From UBA1081 sp964443825 (lineage in GTDB: Bacteria > Bacillota > Clostridia > Oscillospirales > Acutalibacteraceae), in NCBI GenBank assembly GCA_964443825.1, contig CAYUEV010000037.1, positions 1 through 15,532 on the forward strand: DNA of 15,532 nucleotides, in the 5' to 3' direction. The notes under the pieces were generated by a model. It did no database searches and was not told the DNA's origin. It saw only the letters and a program-made list of their open reading frames with translations. The stretch's first letter is position 1. Every line of letters begins with the position of its first letter. Both the position numbers and the translations under genes were made by a program. This document shows positions 7,043 to 15,484 of this stretch, piece by piece.

Positions 7043-9685
7043 TTATTTTTTATCTTTAATAGCCGCCTGAGCCGCCGAAAGTCTCGCTATCGGCACTCTG
7101 TAAGGCGAGCAGGAGACGTAATCAAGCCCTATATTGTGGCAGAACTCTATTGAGGACGGGTCGCCGCCGTGTTCGCCGCAAATGCCGCAGTGAAGGTCGG
7201 GGCGCGTCTGTTTGCCGAGATTGACCGCCATATCCATAAGCTTGCCCACGCCCGCGGTATCGAGGCGCGCGAACGGATCAGACTCGTAAATCTTGTTCTG
7301 ATAGTACGACGGAAGGAATTTTCCGGCGTCGTCGCGGCTGAAGCCGAACGTCATCTGCGTTAAGTCGTTTGTGCCGAAGCAGAAGAACTCGGCCTCTTTG
7401 GCGATCTCGTCGGCGGTGAGAGCCGCTCTCGGAATCTCAATCATCGTGCCGACTTCGTATTTTAACGATACTCCGGCTTTTTCAATCTCTTGGTCGGCGG
7501 TCTTAACGACTATGTCCTTAACGAATTTAAGCTCTTTGACTTCGCCCACTAAGGGAATCATGATTTCGGGGACAATATCCCAGTCGGCGTGTCTCCCTTT
7601 AACGGCTATGGCCGCTTTAATGACGGCTTTAGTCTGCATAACGGCGATTTCGGGGTATGTGACGGTAAGACGGCATCCGCGGTGACCCATCATCGGGTTG
7701 AACTCGTGAAGCCCGGAAATAACCTGTTTAATGTACTCTACGCTCTTGCCCTGAGCTTCCGCGAGAGCTTTGACGTCTTCTTCCTCGGTCGGGACGAACT
7801 CGTGAAGAGGCGGATCGAGGAAACGAATCGTCACGGGGTAGCCGCCTAAAGCCTCGAACAGACCCTCGAAGTCGGTCTGCTGCATGGGTTCGATTTTAGC
7901 GAGCGCCGCCTCTCTCTCCTCTACTGTCTCAGAGCAGATCATCTCTCTGAAAGCGCCTATTCTGTCGGGGTCAAAGAACATATGCTCCGTGCGGCAAAGA
8001 CCTATGCCCTGAGCGCCGAAAGAAACGGCCTGTTTCGCGTCGGCGGGAGTGTCGGCGTTTGTTCTTACTTTTAATTTTTTGTATTTATCCGCCAAGTCCA
8101 TTATTCTGCCGAAGTAGCCGCTGTTGGGGTCGGCTGGAACCGTGGGGATAAGGCGGTCGTAAATATTGCCGGTAGAGCCGTCGAGAGAAATGCCGTCGCC
8201 CTCTTTAAAGACTTTGCCGCCTAAGGTGAACTTCTTGTTCTCCTCGTCCATTTTAATGTCGCCGCAGCCCGATACGCAGCACGTTCCCATGCCTCTCGCC
8301 ACGACGGCGGCGTGAGAAGTCTGACCGCCTCTTACGGTAAGGACGCCCTGAGCGTACTTCATGCCCTCGATGTCCTCGGGGGAGGTTTCAAGTCTTACGA
8401 GGACGACTTTTTCGCCCTTCTTGCCCTCTTCTACGGCGTCTTCGGCGGTAAATACGATCTTGCCGGCGGCCGCTCCCGGGGAGGCGGCTATGCCTTTGCC
8501 CACCACGTTGTTTTTATCGGCGGCTTTAAGCTCTTCGGGGTCGAAAGTGGGATGAAGGAGCATATCGAGACTCTTGGCGTCAATTTGCATAAGAGCTTCT
8601 TCTTCCGTTATCATGCCCTCGTCTATAAGGTCGCAGGCGATTTTGATGGCGGCGGCGGCGGTGCGTTTGCCGTTTCTTGTTTGAAGCATATAGAGTTTCC
8701 TGTCTTCTATGGTGAACTCCATATCCTGCATATCTTTGTAGTGATTTTCAAGGGTGTTGCAAATATCCAAAAACTGATCGTAAACTTCGGGGAGAACTTC
8801 CTGCATCTGCGAAATGGGCATGGGGGTGCGGACGCCCGCGACGACGTCTTCGCCCTGGGCGTTCATAAGGAACTCGCCCATAAGACCCTTTTCGCCCGTG
8901 GCGGGGTTGCGGGTAAACGCCACGCCGGTGCCGGACGTGTTGCCCATATTGCCGAACGCCATCATCTGAACGTTTACGGCCGTGCCCCATGAATAAGGAA
9001 TATCGTGATCCATGCGGTAAACGTTGGCCCTCGGGTTATCCCATGAGCGGAAAACGGCTTTAATAGCCTCGAAAAGCTGCTCTTTGGGGTCGTCCGGAAA
9101 GTCCTTGCCCAGCTGCTTTTTGTATTCGGCCTTAAATTGGTCGGCGAGTTCGTGAAGGTCGTCCGCGGTGAGATCCACGTCGTACTCGACGCCTTTTTTG
9201 GCTTTCATGTCGTCGATAAGTTTTTCAAAGTACTTTTTGCCGACTTCCATAACGACGTCGGAGAACATCTGGATAAAACGCCTGTAGCAGTCCCAGGCCC
9301 AGCGGGGATTGCCGGATTTTTTGGCGATGACGTTTACAACTTTCTCGTTAAGACCTAAGTTTAAAATGGTGTCCATCATGCCGGGCATTGAAGCTCTCGC
9401 GCCGGAACGGACCGAAACGAGGAGCGGGTTTTCGGCGTCGCCGAATTTTTTGCCGCATATATCTTCCATAATGCCGACATATTTCATGATTTCGGTCTGG
9501 ATTTCGGGGTTAATCACTCTTCCGTCCTCGTAGTACTTTGTGCAGGCCTCCGTGGTGATTGTGAAGCCCTGAGGCACGGGAAGACCGATTCTTGTCATCT
9601 CGGCAAGGTTCGCGCCCTTACCGCCGAGAAGCTCGCGCATCTGAGCGTTGCCCTCGGAGAATAAGTAGACATACTTCTTACTCAT
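7043..9685 (-). CDS. ppdK: Pyruvate, phosphate dikinase
   Basis: PPDK interconverts pyruvate, ATP and phosphate with PEP, AMP and pyrophosphate in the cytoplasm. In anaerobes it often runs glycolytically. The 880 residues match the usual length. The order is an ATP-grasp domain starting at GGKGANLAEM (21-30) with SVRSGARASMPGMMDT (91-106), a phosphohistidine domain with GGQTSHAAVVARG (catalytic His458), and a PEP/pyruvate TIM barrel. The barrel has GTNDLTQMTFGFSRDD and the catalytic cysteine in CGICGEHGG (about Cys836). All key residues are present. A strong GGAGG (9693-9697) lies seven bases before the ATG, and the gene has its own promoter and terminator, so it is a single-gene unit. Its strongly biased codons create long open frames on the opposite strand that should be ignored. 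PPDK can raise pyruvate from sugar-acid breakdown back to PEP. Confidence 0.98.
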   Translation of the reverse strand: MSKKYVYLFSEGNAQMRELLGGKGANLAEMTRIGLPVPQGFTITTEACTKYYEDGRVINPEIQTEIMKYVGIMEDICGKKFGDAENPLLVSVRSGARASMPGMMDTILNLGLNEKVVNVIAKKSGNPRWAWDCYRRFIQMFSDVVMEVGKKYFEKLIDDMKAKKGVEYDVDLTADDLHELADQFKAEYKKQLGKDFPDDPKEQLFEAIKAVFRSWDNPRANVYRMDHDIPYSWGTAVNVQMMAFGNMGNTSGTGVAFTRNPATGEKGLMGEFLMNAQGEDVVAGVRTPMPISQMQEVLPEVYDQFLDICNTLENHYKDMQDMEFTIEDRKLYMLQTRNGKRTAAAAIKIACDLIDEGMITEEEALMQIDAKSLDMLLHPTFDPEELKAADKNNVVGKGIAASPGAAAGKIVFTAEDAVEEGKKGEKVVLVRLETSPEDIEGMKYAQGVLTVRGGQTSHAAVVARGMGTCCVSGCGDIKMDEENKKFTLGGKVFKEGDGISLDGSTGNIYDRLIPTVPADPNSGYFGRIMDLADKYKKLKVRTNADTPADAKQAVSFGAQGIGLCRTEHMFFDPDRIGAFREMICSETVEEREAALAKIEPMQQTDFEGLFEALGGYPVTIRFLDPPLHEFVPTEEEDVKALAEAQGKSVEYIKQVISGLHEFNPMMGHRGCRLTVTYPEIAVMQTKAVIKAAIAVKGRHADWDIVPEIMIPLVGEVKELKFVKDIVVKTADQEIEKAGVSLKYEVGTMIEIPRAALTADEIAKEAEFFCFGTNDLTQMTFGFSRDDAGKFLPSYYQNKIYESDPFARLDTAGVGKLMDMAVNLGKQTRPDLHCGICGEHGGDPSSIEFCHNIGLDYVSCSPYRVPIARLSAAQAAIKDKK

Positions 9686-9758
9686 TAAATTTCCTCCGTA
9701 ATCATTTTATTTTTTCTTAGCGAAATATTATATATTATAATGAGCGTTTATATCCTTT

Positions 9759-9787
9759 ACTATATCATATTTTGAAATAGCCGTCAA
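9759..9787 (-). promoter_or_regulatory. Sigma-A promoter of ppdK
   Basis: On the minus strand the -35 TTGACG (9782-9787) and -10 TATAGT (9759-9764) are spaced by 17 bases. The predicted transcript starts near 9752, giving a leader of about 67 bases to the ATG. No riboswitch-like fold is evident in that AT-rich leader. Confidence 0.78.
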
Positions 9788-9809
9788 TAATTTTTTAAAA
9801 AAACGCCGG

Positions 9810-10253
9810 TCAAATCGCCATAATTAAAGTTCCCGCCGTAATAAGGACGCATCCTATAAGGGATTTTACGGTAAATTTTTCGTGCAAAAACACAAAAGAC
9901 AAAATAAGCGTTAAAACGACGCTCATTTTATCGATAGGGACGACTTTTGAGACCTCTCCCATTTGAAGGGCTTTATAGTAGCACAGCCATGAAAGCCCCG
10001 TGGCGAGACCCGAGAGAATAAGAAATATCCAGCTCTTTTTATCTATCTCCGTAATTCCGCTTTGAGCGCGCGTCACAAAGACCATAAGCCACGCCATAAG
10101 AACGACTACCATTGTTCTTATCGCCGTAGCCAGGTTGCTGTCTACTTCGTTAATCCCCACTTTAGCTAAAATCGAGGTAAGAGCCGCGAAAACGGCCGAT
10201 AAAACGGCGAACAGAGCCCACATAAACTTAAAATTAACGGTTTTTGATTTCAT
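9810..10253 (-). CDS. Half-size EamA/DMT-family transporter
   Basis: This 147-residue membrane protein is one EamA unit with about five hydrophobic segments (near 10-28, 38-60, 74-94, 102-121 and 125-146). The pattern LSAVFAALTSILAKVGI, SNLATAIRT and the C-terminal FLHEKFTVKSLIGCVLITAG is typical of the small DMT proteins of about 140 residues, which probably act as dimers. The substrate is unknown. The ATG at 10253 overlaps the end of ridA by 20 bases and has no clear ribosome site. The next Met, at 10223 in MWALF, is where many relatives begin and may be the real start. Overlap with ridA suggests translational coupling and a shared ilvA-ridA transcript, which hints at export of an amino acid or keto acid. 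That is inference from context and from known DMT amino-acid exporters such as RhtA. Confidence 0.85.
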   Translation of the reverse strand: MKSKTVNFKFMWALFAVLSAVFAALTSILAKVGINEVDSNLATAIRTMVVVLMAWLMVFVTRAQSGITEIDKKSWIFLILSGLATGLSWLCYYKALQMGEVSKVVPIDKMSVVLTLILSFVFLHEKFTVKSLIGCVLITAGTLIMAI

Positions 10254-10623
10254 TTACGCGGGCGACGACTTCTATTTCGCATTTTACGCCTTTAGGGAGA
10301 TCCTTGACGGCGACGCAGGAGCGGGCGGGTTTATTTGTGAAATACTCGCCGTAAACCGCGTTAAACGCCGCGAAGTCGTTAATATCGGCTAAAAAGCAGG
10401 TGGTCTTTACGGCCTTTTCCAAAGAAGAACCCGCTTCTTCCAAGACGGCTTTAAGGTTTTCGCAGGATCTTCTCGTCTGATCCTCGATGGTTACGGCCTC
10501 CACGTTGCCCGTAGACGGATCGATCGGGATCTGCCCGGAAGTAAACACGAATCCGCCCGATATTATCGCCTGACTGTAAGGTCCTATAGCTCCGGGAGCT
10601 TTTTCGGTAGACACTTTTTTCAA
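10234..10623 (-). CDS. ridA: RidA family 2-iminobutanoate/2-iminopropanoate deaminase
   Basis: RidA hydrolyses the reactive enamine/imine products of PLP-dependent dehydratases such as threonine ammonia-lyase, releasing ammonia and the 2-keto acid and protecting other PLP enzymes. The 129-residue protein has the normal RidA length and the family signatures APGAIGPYSQAI, FTSGQIP and the C-terminal RSCVAVKDLPKGVKCEIE. The catalytic arginine is Arg101, with Glu117 and Tyr16 also in place. The start codon is TTG at 10623, supported by AAGGTGAT seven bases upstream. It follows ilvA by 38 bases, the classical functional pairing, and overlaps the EamA gene downstream. Confidence 0.96.
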   Translation of the reverse strand: MKKVSTEKAPGAIGPYSQAIISGGFVFTSGQIPIDPSTGNVEAVTIEDQTRRSCENLKAVLEEAGSSLEKAVKTTCFLADINDFAAFNAVYGEYFTNKPARSCVAVKDLPKGVKCEIEVVARVNEIKNR

Positions 10624-10661
10624 ATTAAATCACCTTTTTTATTGTTATTTGGTTTTAAATC

Positions 10662-11861
10662 CTAAAAGAGAACGAAGCCCGCTTTTACAAGCGCTTCCTT
10701 TATGCTTTTTATATGCTCAAAATCCCTCGTTTCGACTGAAATCCTCAAATAGCAGTCGGTTATGTTCATATCGAGGTCGGTGCTCGCGTAATTTACGCTT
10801 ACGACGTTGGCGCCCTGCTCCGCTATAATCGACGACACCGCCGCCAGCTGACCCGGCTTGTCGGAGAGAGCTATGGTAATGTCGGCGGTTCTGCCCGTCA
10901 TTTTAAGTCCGCGCTCTATTACTCTGCTTAAAATGGTGACGTCTATATTGCCGCCCGAGACTACGCAGCAGACTTTTTTATGCTTGACGTCGGGGATTTT
11001 ATCGAACATAACGGCCGCTACGGGAACGGCTCCCGCCCCTTCGGCGACTATTTTCTGCCTCTCCATAAGAGTGAGTATCGCCGCCGCGACCTCGTCGTCG
11101 GTTACGGTTACAATCTCGTCGACGTATTTTTCGCAAATTTCAAACGTAAGATCGCCCGGAGTTTTGACTTTAATGCCGTCGGCTATAGTGTTTACGTTTT
11201 CAAGCGTTTCTATCTTGCCGTCTTTTACGCTGTTGAACATGGACGGGGCGCCCGCCGCCTGAACGCCGTAAACTTTGCACTTTGGGCGAAGGTGTTTAAT
11301 GATGTAAGCGACCCCGGCTATAAGACCGCCTCCGCCGATAGGGACTATTACGGCGTCGACGTCGGGGAGCTGCTCTATAATTTCAAGCCCTATGGTCCCC
11401 TGACCGGCTATTACGTCCGGGTCGTCAAACGGATGAATAAAGGTATAGCCCTTTTCTTTTTGAAGCTCTATGGCTTTATTGTAAGCGTCGTCGTAAACGC
11501 CTTTTACCATGCAGATTTCCGCTCCGTACCGCTTGGTAGCCTCCACTTTGGAGATGGGAGCGCCCTCCGGCAGGCAGATAATCGACCGAGCCCCGCACCT
11601 TGTGGCGGCAAGCGCCACGCCTTGCGCGTGATTTCCGGCGGAACACGCTATTACGCCGTGACTTTTCTCCTCGTCCGAAAGTTTTGAGATTTTATAGTAA
11701 GCGCCTCTTACCTTAAAAGAACCTGTGACTTGAAGATTTTCGGTTTTAAGGTAGAGATTTTCGCACTTGTCGGAAAAAGCCGTTGAGAGAATCATATCCG
11801 TGTTTCTTACGACTTCTTTTAAGACGTTCGACGCGTCGTATATTTTGTCTATAGAAAGCAA
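10662..11861 (-). CDS. ilvA: Threonine ammonia-lyase, single-ACT medium form
   Basis: This PLP enzyme deaminates threonine to 2-oxobutanoate and ammonia, feeding isoleucine synthesis or threonine catabolism. About 399 residues fit the medium form with one C-terminal ACT domain. Visible are the PLP lysine in TGSFKVRGAYYK (Lys50 from the TTG start), the asparagine loop SAGNHAQGVA, the phosphate loop GGGGLIAG, and the ACT domain beginning near TADITIALSDKPGQLAAV, which usually mediates amino-acid feedback. I chose the TTG at 11861 because AGGTGG lies five bases before it; the GTG at 11870 overlaps that same ribosome site. It heads the ilvA-ridA-eamA group. Whether it is biosynthetic or catabolic cannot be told from the sequence. 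Confidence 0.95.
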   Translation of the reverse strand: MLSIDKIYDASNVLKEVVRNTDMILSTAFSDKCENLYLKTENLQVTGSFKVRGAYYKISKLSDEEKSHGVIACSAGNHAQGVALAATRCGARSIICLPEGAPISKVEATKRYGAEICMVKGVYDDAYNKAIELQKEKGYTFIHPFDDPDVIAGQGTIGLEIIEQLPDVDAVIVPIGGGGLIAGVAYIIKHLRPKCKVYGVQAAGAPSMFNSVKDGKIETLENVNTIADGIKVKTPGDLTFEICEKYVDEIVTVTDDEVAAAILTLMERQKIVAEGAGAVPVAAVMFDKIPDVKHKKVCCVVSGGNIDVTILSRVIERGLKMTGRTADITIALSDKPGQLAAVSSIIAEQGANVVSVNYASTDLDMNITDCYLRISVETRDFEHIKSIKEALVKAGFVLF

Positions 11862-11870
11862 TTTTACCAC

Positions 11871-12112
11871 CTGTCGTTATTTAAAATTAAGCGGGCTTTA
11901 AGCTAATTTCATCGTTTTAAGGAAAATCAAGGTTAATATCGGGGATACGGCGTTTATATTCCCCCTGAAAACGCGCCGCCCGGCATACCGCGAAAGCTTT
12001 AGGGAGCGTTAAAACCGCCGCGAACCGCGCCGTCTAAGCGGCAAGTTCGTCCGCCGCCGAAATTCCCGTTTTATTTTTATATTTTAGCCGTTTGACGCCT
12101 AATAAAGTTCGC
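11871..12112. other. Intergenic leader region upstream of ilvA
   Basis: This 242-base stretch between yfbR and ilvA holds no credible gene. Reading toward ilvA there are several GC-rich inverted segments. One is GCCG-CTTAGA-CGGC near 12027-12040, and another is an imperfect GGGG/CCCC hairpin near 11940-11970. A possible weak -35 TTGATT has no good -10 partner. I see neither the T-box signature nor a convincing terminator with a T-run. The start of the ilvA transcript is therefore undecided. Confidence 0.4.
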
Positions 12113-12691
12113 CTAATTTAACTGGTCGAGAGTAAGCTCATACGACGGAAGGAACTCGTCTATAAAGTCGAAAGCCTCTTTTACGTTTAAATCGTCGAGA
12201 GCTTTTCTTGTGGACTGCTCGGCTTTTATAAACTCGCCGTTTCCGGCCTTTCTCTCTTCTATACATTTAATTAAGGCGGAGAGCTTATCGGCGGCTTTTA
12301 CGATTTTAAGAAGCTCCGTGTCTTCCTCGTCGTCGTTTACAATAAAATTAAATTCGGACCGCAAGTCTTCGGGGAGCGTGTTAAAGAGCCTCTCCCGGGC
12401 GGATTTTTCGACTTTTTTGTAAGCCGATTTAATTTCGGGGTTAAAATATTTAACGGGAGTGGGCATGTCGCCCGTCAAAATCTCGCTCATATCGTGATAA
12501 AGCCCTAAAAGAGCGGCTCGCTCCGGGTTTAAATTTTTTCCGTAGCGCTTAACGCCTATCGCCGCCAGGACGTGAGAAATCGCCGCGACCTCATGCGAGT
12601 GCTGACTTAAAGACTCCGCGTTCGTGTTCCTCATAAGCGCCCAGCGGTTTATATATTTCATTCTTGAGAGAAAAGCAAAAAAAACGCTCAT
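12113..12691 (-). CDS. yfbR: YfbR-type HD-domain 5'-deoxynucleotidase
   Basis: YfbR removes phosphate from deoxyribonucleoside 5'-monophosphates and takes part in nucleotide turnover in the cytoplasm. The 192 residues align from end to end with the E. coli enzyme as I remember it: INRWALMRN (with Arg16-Trp17), the first metal histidine in SQHSHEVA (His31), the HD pair in YHDMSE (His66-Asp67), LTGDMPTPVKYF with Asp75, and KAADKLSALIKCIEE supplying the last metal aspartate. All metal ligands are present. The ATG at 12691 has a poor ribosome site, so translation may depend on the upstream kinase gene, which ends 39 bases earlier. The two genes are probably one transcript. Confidence 0.93.
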   Translation of the reverse strand: MSVFFAFLSRMKYINRWALMRNTNAESLSQHSHEVAAISHVLAAIGVKRYGKNLNPERAALLGLYHDMSEILTGDMPTPVKYFNPEIKSAYKKVEKSARERLFNTLPEDLRSEFNFIVNDDEEDTELLKIVKAADKLSALIKCIEERKAGNGEFIKAEQSTRKALDDLNVKEAFDFIDEFLPSYELTLDQLN

Positions 12692-12730
12692 ATTTTAAAA
12701 AACTTTAAATTTAACGTTTAACGGTTTTAT

Positions 12731-13831
12731 TTATCTTATTACTCTCGCGCCTAAGCCGTTTACTATATTTTCGACTTCTTTAAGGGAGGCGGTGGACGTG
12801 TCGCCGGGCGTAGTCATGGCGAGAGCCCCGTGCGCGACTCCGTAATTTACGGCGGTTCCAACGTCGTCGAAAGTCATAAGACCGTAGATAAGCCCCGAGG
12901 CGAAAGAGTCCCCGCCGCCAACTCTGTCGTAAATTTCAAGGGATTCCATATTAAGCCCTTTGTAAATCAGCCCGTTTGCGTAGGCCATGGCCGTCCAGTC
13001 GTTGACGGTCGCGGTTTTAACGGTTCTCAGGGTGGTGGCGATAACTTTAAAGTTGGGGTACGCCTTTACGACGTTTTCCAGCATTTTAACGTAGCCGTCT
13101 AAGTTCAGCGATTTAAGGTTTTCGTCGTTCCCCTCCACGTTAAACCCCAAACAGGCGGTAAAGTCCTCTTCGTTTCCTATCATAACGTCTACGAACGGGG
13201 CGATTTTTTTATTTACTTCCCGGGCTTTCTCTTTCCCGCCTATGTCTTTCCATAAAGACGGGCGGTAATTTAAATCGTAAGATACCGCGGTTCCGTACTT
13301 ATGAGCGGCTTTTACGGCCTCGACGGCGACTTCCGACGAATTATCGGACAGCGCCGCGAAAATCCCGCCCGTGTGGAACCATCTTACGCCTAAAGAGCCG
13401 AAAATATAATCCCAGTCTATATCTCCCGGCTTTAAATTAGATATGGCGGTGTTGCCCCTGTCGGATACGCCTTTCGCCGCTCTTATCCCAAAGCCTCTCT
13501 CGGTAAAATTAAGGCCGTTTCGGGAATTTCTCCCTATTCCGTCGTAGGGAATCCATTTAATCAAAGACGCGTCCACGCCGCCCTCAAGGATAAAATCCTC
13601 TAAAAGGCGGCCGACGTCGTTGTCGGCGAAAGCCGTCGCTATGGAGGTTTTAAGACCGAAGCAGCGTCTTAAGCCTCTCGCGACGTTATATTCCCCGCCG
13701 CCTTCCCAGGCGGAGAAAGTTCTTGCGTTTCTTATTCTTCTATCGCCGGGGTCAAGCCTTAACATGACTTCCCCCAAAGCTATCATATCAAAACGGCAAT
13801 CTTCTTTATTTTTTAAGCTTAAAAGTGACAT
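12731..13831 (-). CDS. kdgK: PfkB-family sugar kinase, probably 2-dehydro-3-deoxygluconokinase
   Basis: This ribokinase-fold protein of 366 residues probably phosphorylates 2-keto-3-deoxygluconate (KDG) to KDPG. The N-terminal PfkB signature appears as GGGEYNVARGLRR (44-56). The C-terminal signature is YDRVGGGDSFASG (301-313), with catalytic base Asp308 in the GGGD anion-hole motif. SYDLNYRPSLW (184-194) resembles the pattern of KDG kinases, and uxaC in the same window supports a hexuronate role. PfkB substrates are hard to predict, so fructokinase or another keto-sugar kinase remains possible. The ATG at 13831 has GAGGG about ten bases upstream; a second Met at residue 16 is an alternative start. 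No clear promoter is visible in the 98 bases before it, which also carry a terminator for the preceding gene, so readthrough may supply some expression. Confidence 0.78.
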   Translation of the reverse strand: MSLLSLKNKEDCRFDMIALGEVMLRLDPGDRRIRNARTFSAWEGGGEYNVARGLRRCFGLKTSIATAFADNDVGRLLEDFILEGGVDASLIKWIPYDGIGRNSRNGLNFTERGFGIRAAKGVSDRGNTAISNLKPGDIDWDYIFGSLGVRWFHTGGIFAALSDNSSEVAVEAVKAAHKYGTAVSYDLNYRPSLWKDIGGKEKAREVNKKIAPFVDVMIGNEEDFTACLGFNVEGNDENLKSLNLDGYVKMLENVVKAYPNFKVIATTLRTVKTATVNDWTAMAYANGLIYKGLNMESLEIYDRVGGGDSFASGLIYGLMTFDDVGTAVNYGVAHGALAMTTPGDTSTASLKEVENIVNGLGARVIR

Positions 13832-13877
13832 TTTAGCAAAACCCTCGAAATTTATTGTTTAAAAACTTACCAAAAAG

Positions 13878-13894
13878 GGGCGGACGAGCCGCCC
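13878..13894 (-). terminator. Rho-independent terminator of the metallophosphoesterase gene
   Basis: A perfect six-base-pair GC stem (GGGCGG with CCGCCC) encloses a five-base loop. On the minus strand it is preceded by AAAGA and followed by CTTTTTGG with another T-run nine bases on. It lies 36 bases after the stop codon at 13930 and about 45 bases before kdgK. Confidence 0.75.
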
Positions 13895-13929
13895 TCTTTG
13901 TTTTATTTACGGTTAAATCGCGATTAGGA

Positions 13930-15393
13930 TCAGAACGTGCCGTTAGCCGCCGATTTAATAATATCCGGAACGGCTAAAATAAACTGAGGAAGCCAACCTA
14001 AGAACGCGTAAACGGCGAGCTTCATAAACGACGGGATCGTCGATACGGCGTAAGTCAACGAGGAAGTCGTGTTGGCGCCCGAGTACGTGGCGGTATTTTC
14101 GCCCGTGGGCTTTGTAATCTCAAATTTGTCGATATTTTTAACGGTTCCGTTCTGGTCGCTTACGACATAAGAATTAAGGGTGAGTTTCCCGCCGTCTATC
14201 GTAACGGTGTTATAGCAGCCGCCGACGTTGTTTTGGTCTACGGAGCTGAAGTCGGTCCCGTTATAGGAGTTCGCGTAGCCGTCTTTTTGGACCGTTAGAG
14301 CGTCTATAAATTCCGTGGGCATAAATCTATCAAGCGAGAACTCGCGGATTTGGTATCTCTTGGTCCCCGCCGTGCCGCTTAAAACATAAGTCGTGCCGTT
14401 AGACTGCTCCGTTACGGCGTTCGCGTTTAAGGGCTTGGTTCTTAAATACATATGGTCGTGACCGGACATAACCAGATCGACGTTAGTCTGGTCGCAGACT
14501 TCGGTCAGAGTTTGCTGAAGATAAAGAGCGTCGGGCCATTTGCCGTCCTTGCCCAGCGAATAGGGGGATTTGTGCATAAAGACTATTTTCCAGTCGGCGG
14601 ACGTGCCGTTCATATCGTTTTTAAGCCAAGTGAGCTGAGCGTCCGTCATGCAGAGCATATCGTTGGTGTTGACGACCGCGAAATGAGCGTTGCCGTAATC
14701 GAAAGAGTAGTTTACGCCGTTTTTCGTTTGAACGCTCTTTGACTCGTCGAGAGCGAACAAATTCCTGAACCAGTTCTTATCGCCGTCGTGGTTGCCCGTG
14801 ACGGGAACGCTCGTAAGCGAAAGGGAAATGTTGTCGAACGCGCCCGCGTAAAGATCCCACTCCTCGTTGGTGCAGTCGTTGGTGTAGTCGCCGCAGTTCG
14901 CTAAAAACTCGATTTCGGGGTTTAGCTCAAGGGCTTTTTTAACTACGTTCGCGGCGGACGCGAAGTTCTCCGCCGAACTCGCCTGAACGTCCGCTATAAC
15001 GCCGAATTCCAGTTTATCGTCGCCGTCATCCGTCTTAAACGAGCCTTTCGCGCTCCATACGGCGCCGTCGCCTACTTTGTAAGTATAAGAAGCCCCCGGA
15101 GTAAGACCGGAAACTATAACTTTATGGGCGTAATTTCCTTCCCACTGAGATGAAGACGCCTCTACGCCGAGAGCGGCGGTAACGTCCTTGCCGGAAGCGT
15201 CGTAAAGCGCTATTTTAGTTTCGGTATCAGCTTTTGTGTACCAGCAAAATCCTCTCTGAGTCGCCGTGTCGCCGTAAACCGTACAGGATACGCGCGTAAC
15301 TTCCTCGCCTTCGGCGTAAACGGGAATCATACAAACGGAGACGAGGCACAACGAAAGGATGACGCTGAGAATCCGATAGAAATTCTTTTTCAT
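13930..15393 (-). CDS. Secreted metallophosphoesterase, purple-acid-phosphatase-like
   Basis: This exported phosphoesterase has 487 residues. It begins with a signal peptide (KK, a hydrophobic core, then VYA before EGE, cleavage near residue 27). A fibronectin-like domain follows (about 32-122), with the GLTPGASYTYKVG pattern of purple acid phosphatase N-domains. The calcineurin-like domain carries the full metal set: IADVQ (Asp135, Gln137), CGDYTND (Asp169), GNHD (201-203 for NHD), MHKSPYS (His274) and GHDH (His312, His314). The last 33 residues form a hydrophobic stretch with a proline break, without LPXTG, and may anchor the protein to the membrane. The ATG at 15393 has AAGGG eight bases upstream; a GTG at 15402 overlaps that site. 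It has its own promoter and terminator. Its substrate is not predictable, but organic phosphate release outside the cell is likely. Confidence 0.92.
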   Translation of the reverse strand: MKKNFYRILSVILSLCLVSVCMIPVYAEGEEVTRVSCTVYGDTATQRGFCWYTKADTETKIALYDASGKDVTAALGVEASSSQWEGNYAHKVIVSGLTPGASYTYKVGDGAVWSAKGSFKTDDGDDKLEFGVIADVQASSAENFASAANVVKKALELNPEIEFLANCGDYTNDCTNEEWDLYAGAFDNISLSLTSVPVTGNHDGDKNWFRNLFALDESKSVQTKNGVNYSFDYGNAHFAVVNTNDMLCMTDAQLTWLKNDMNGTSADWKIVFMHKSPYSLGKDGKWPDALYLQQTLTEVCDQTNVDLVMSGHDHMYLRTKPLNANAVTEQSNGTTYVLSGTAGTKRYQIREFSLDRFMPTEFIDALTVQKDGYANSYNGTDFSSVDQNNVGGCYNTVTIDGGKLTLNSYVVSDQNGTVKNIDKFEITKPTGENTATYSGANTTSSLTYAVSTIPSFMKLAVYAFLGWLPQFILAVPDIIKSAANGTF

Positions 15394-15455
15394 ATAAAAC
15401 ACCCTTTTGTCATATTTCGCCCAAAATAAGGCGATGCGATACTGTTATGTTATAT

Positions 15456-15484
15456 ATTTTATCACCGTGAAATGGATTTTGCAA
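15456..15484 (-). promoter_or_regulatory. Sigma-A promoter of the metallophosphoesterase gene
   Basis: On the minus strand TTGCAA (15479-15484) and TAAAAT (15456-15461) are 17 bases apart, with an extended TGA before the -10 box. Transcription would begin near 15449, giving a leader of about 56 bases. No Pho-box-like direct repeat was recognised beside it. Confidence 0.68.

Noticed and set aside
8312..8992. Open frame of 226 codons on the plus strand inside ppdK
   Set aside because: It is the antisense shadow of a strongly codon-biased, well conserved enzyme, with no recognisable protein features.
10980..11687. Open frame of 235 codons on the plus strand inside ilvA
   Set aside because: It is antisense to a clear threonine ammonia-lyase and has no ribosome site or recognisable domain.
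11871..12112. Possible T-box or amino-acid riboswitch before ilvA
   Set aside because: GC-rich inverted segments exist, but the T-box motif and a terminator with a T-run were not found.
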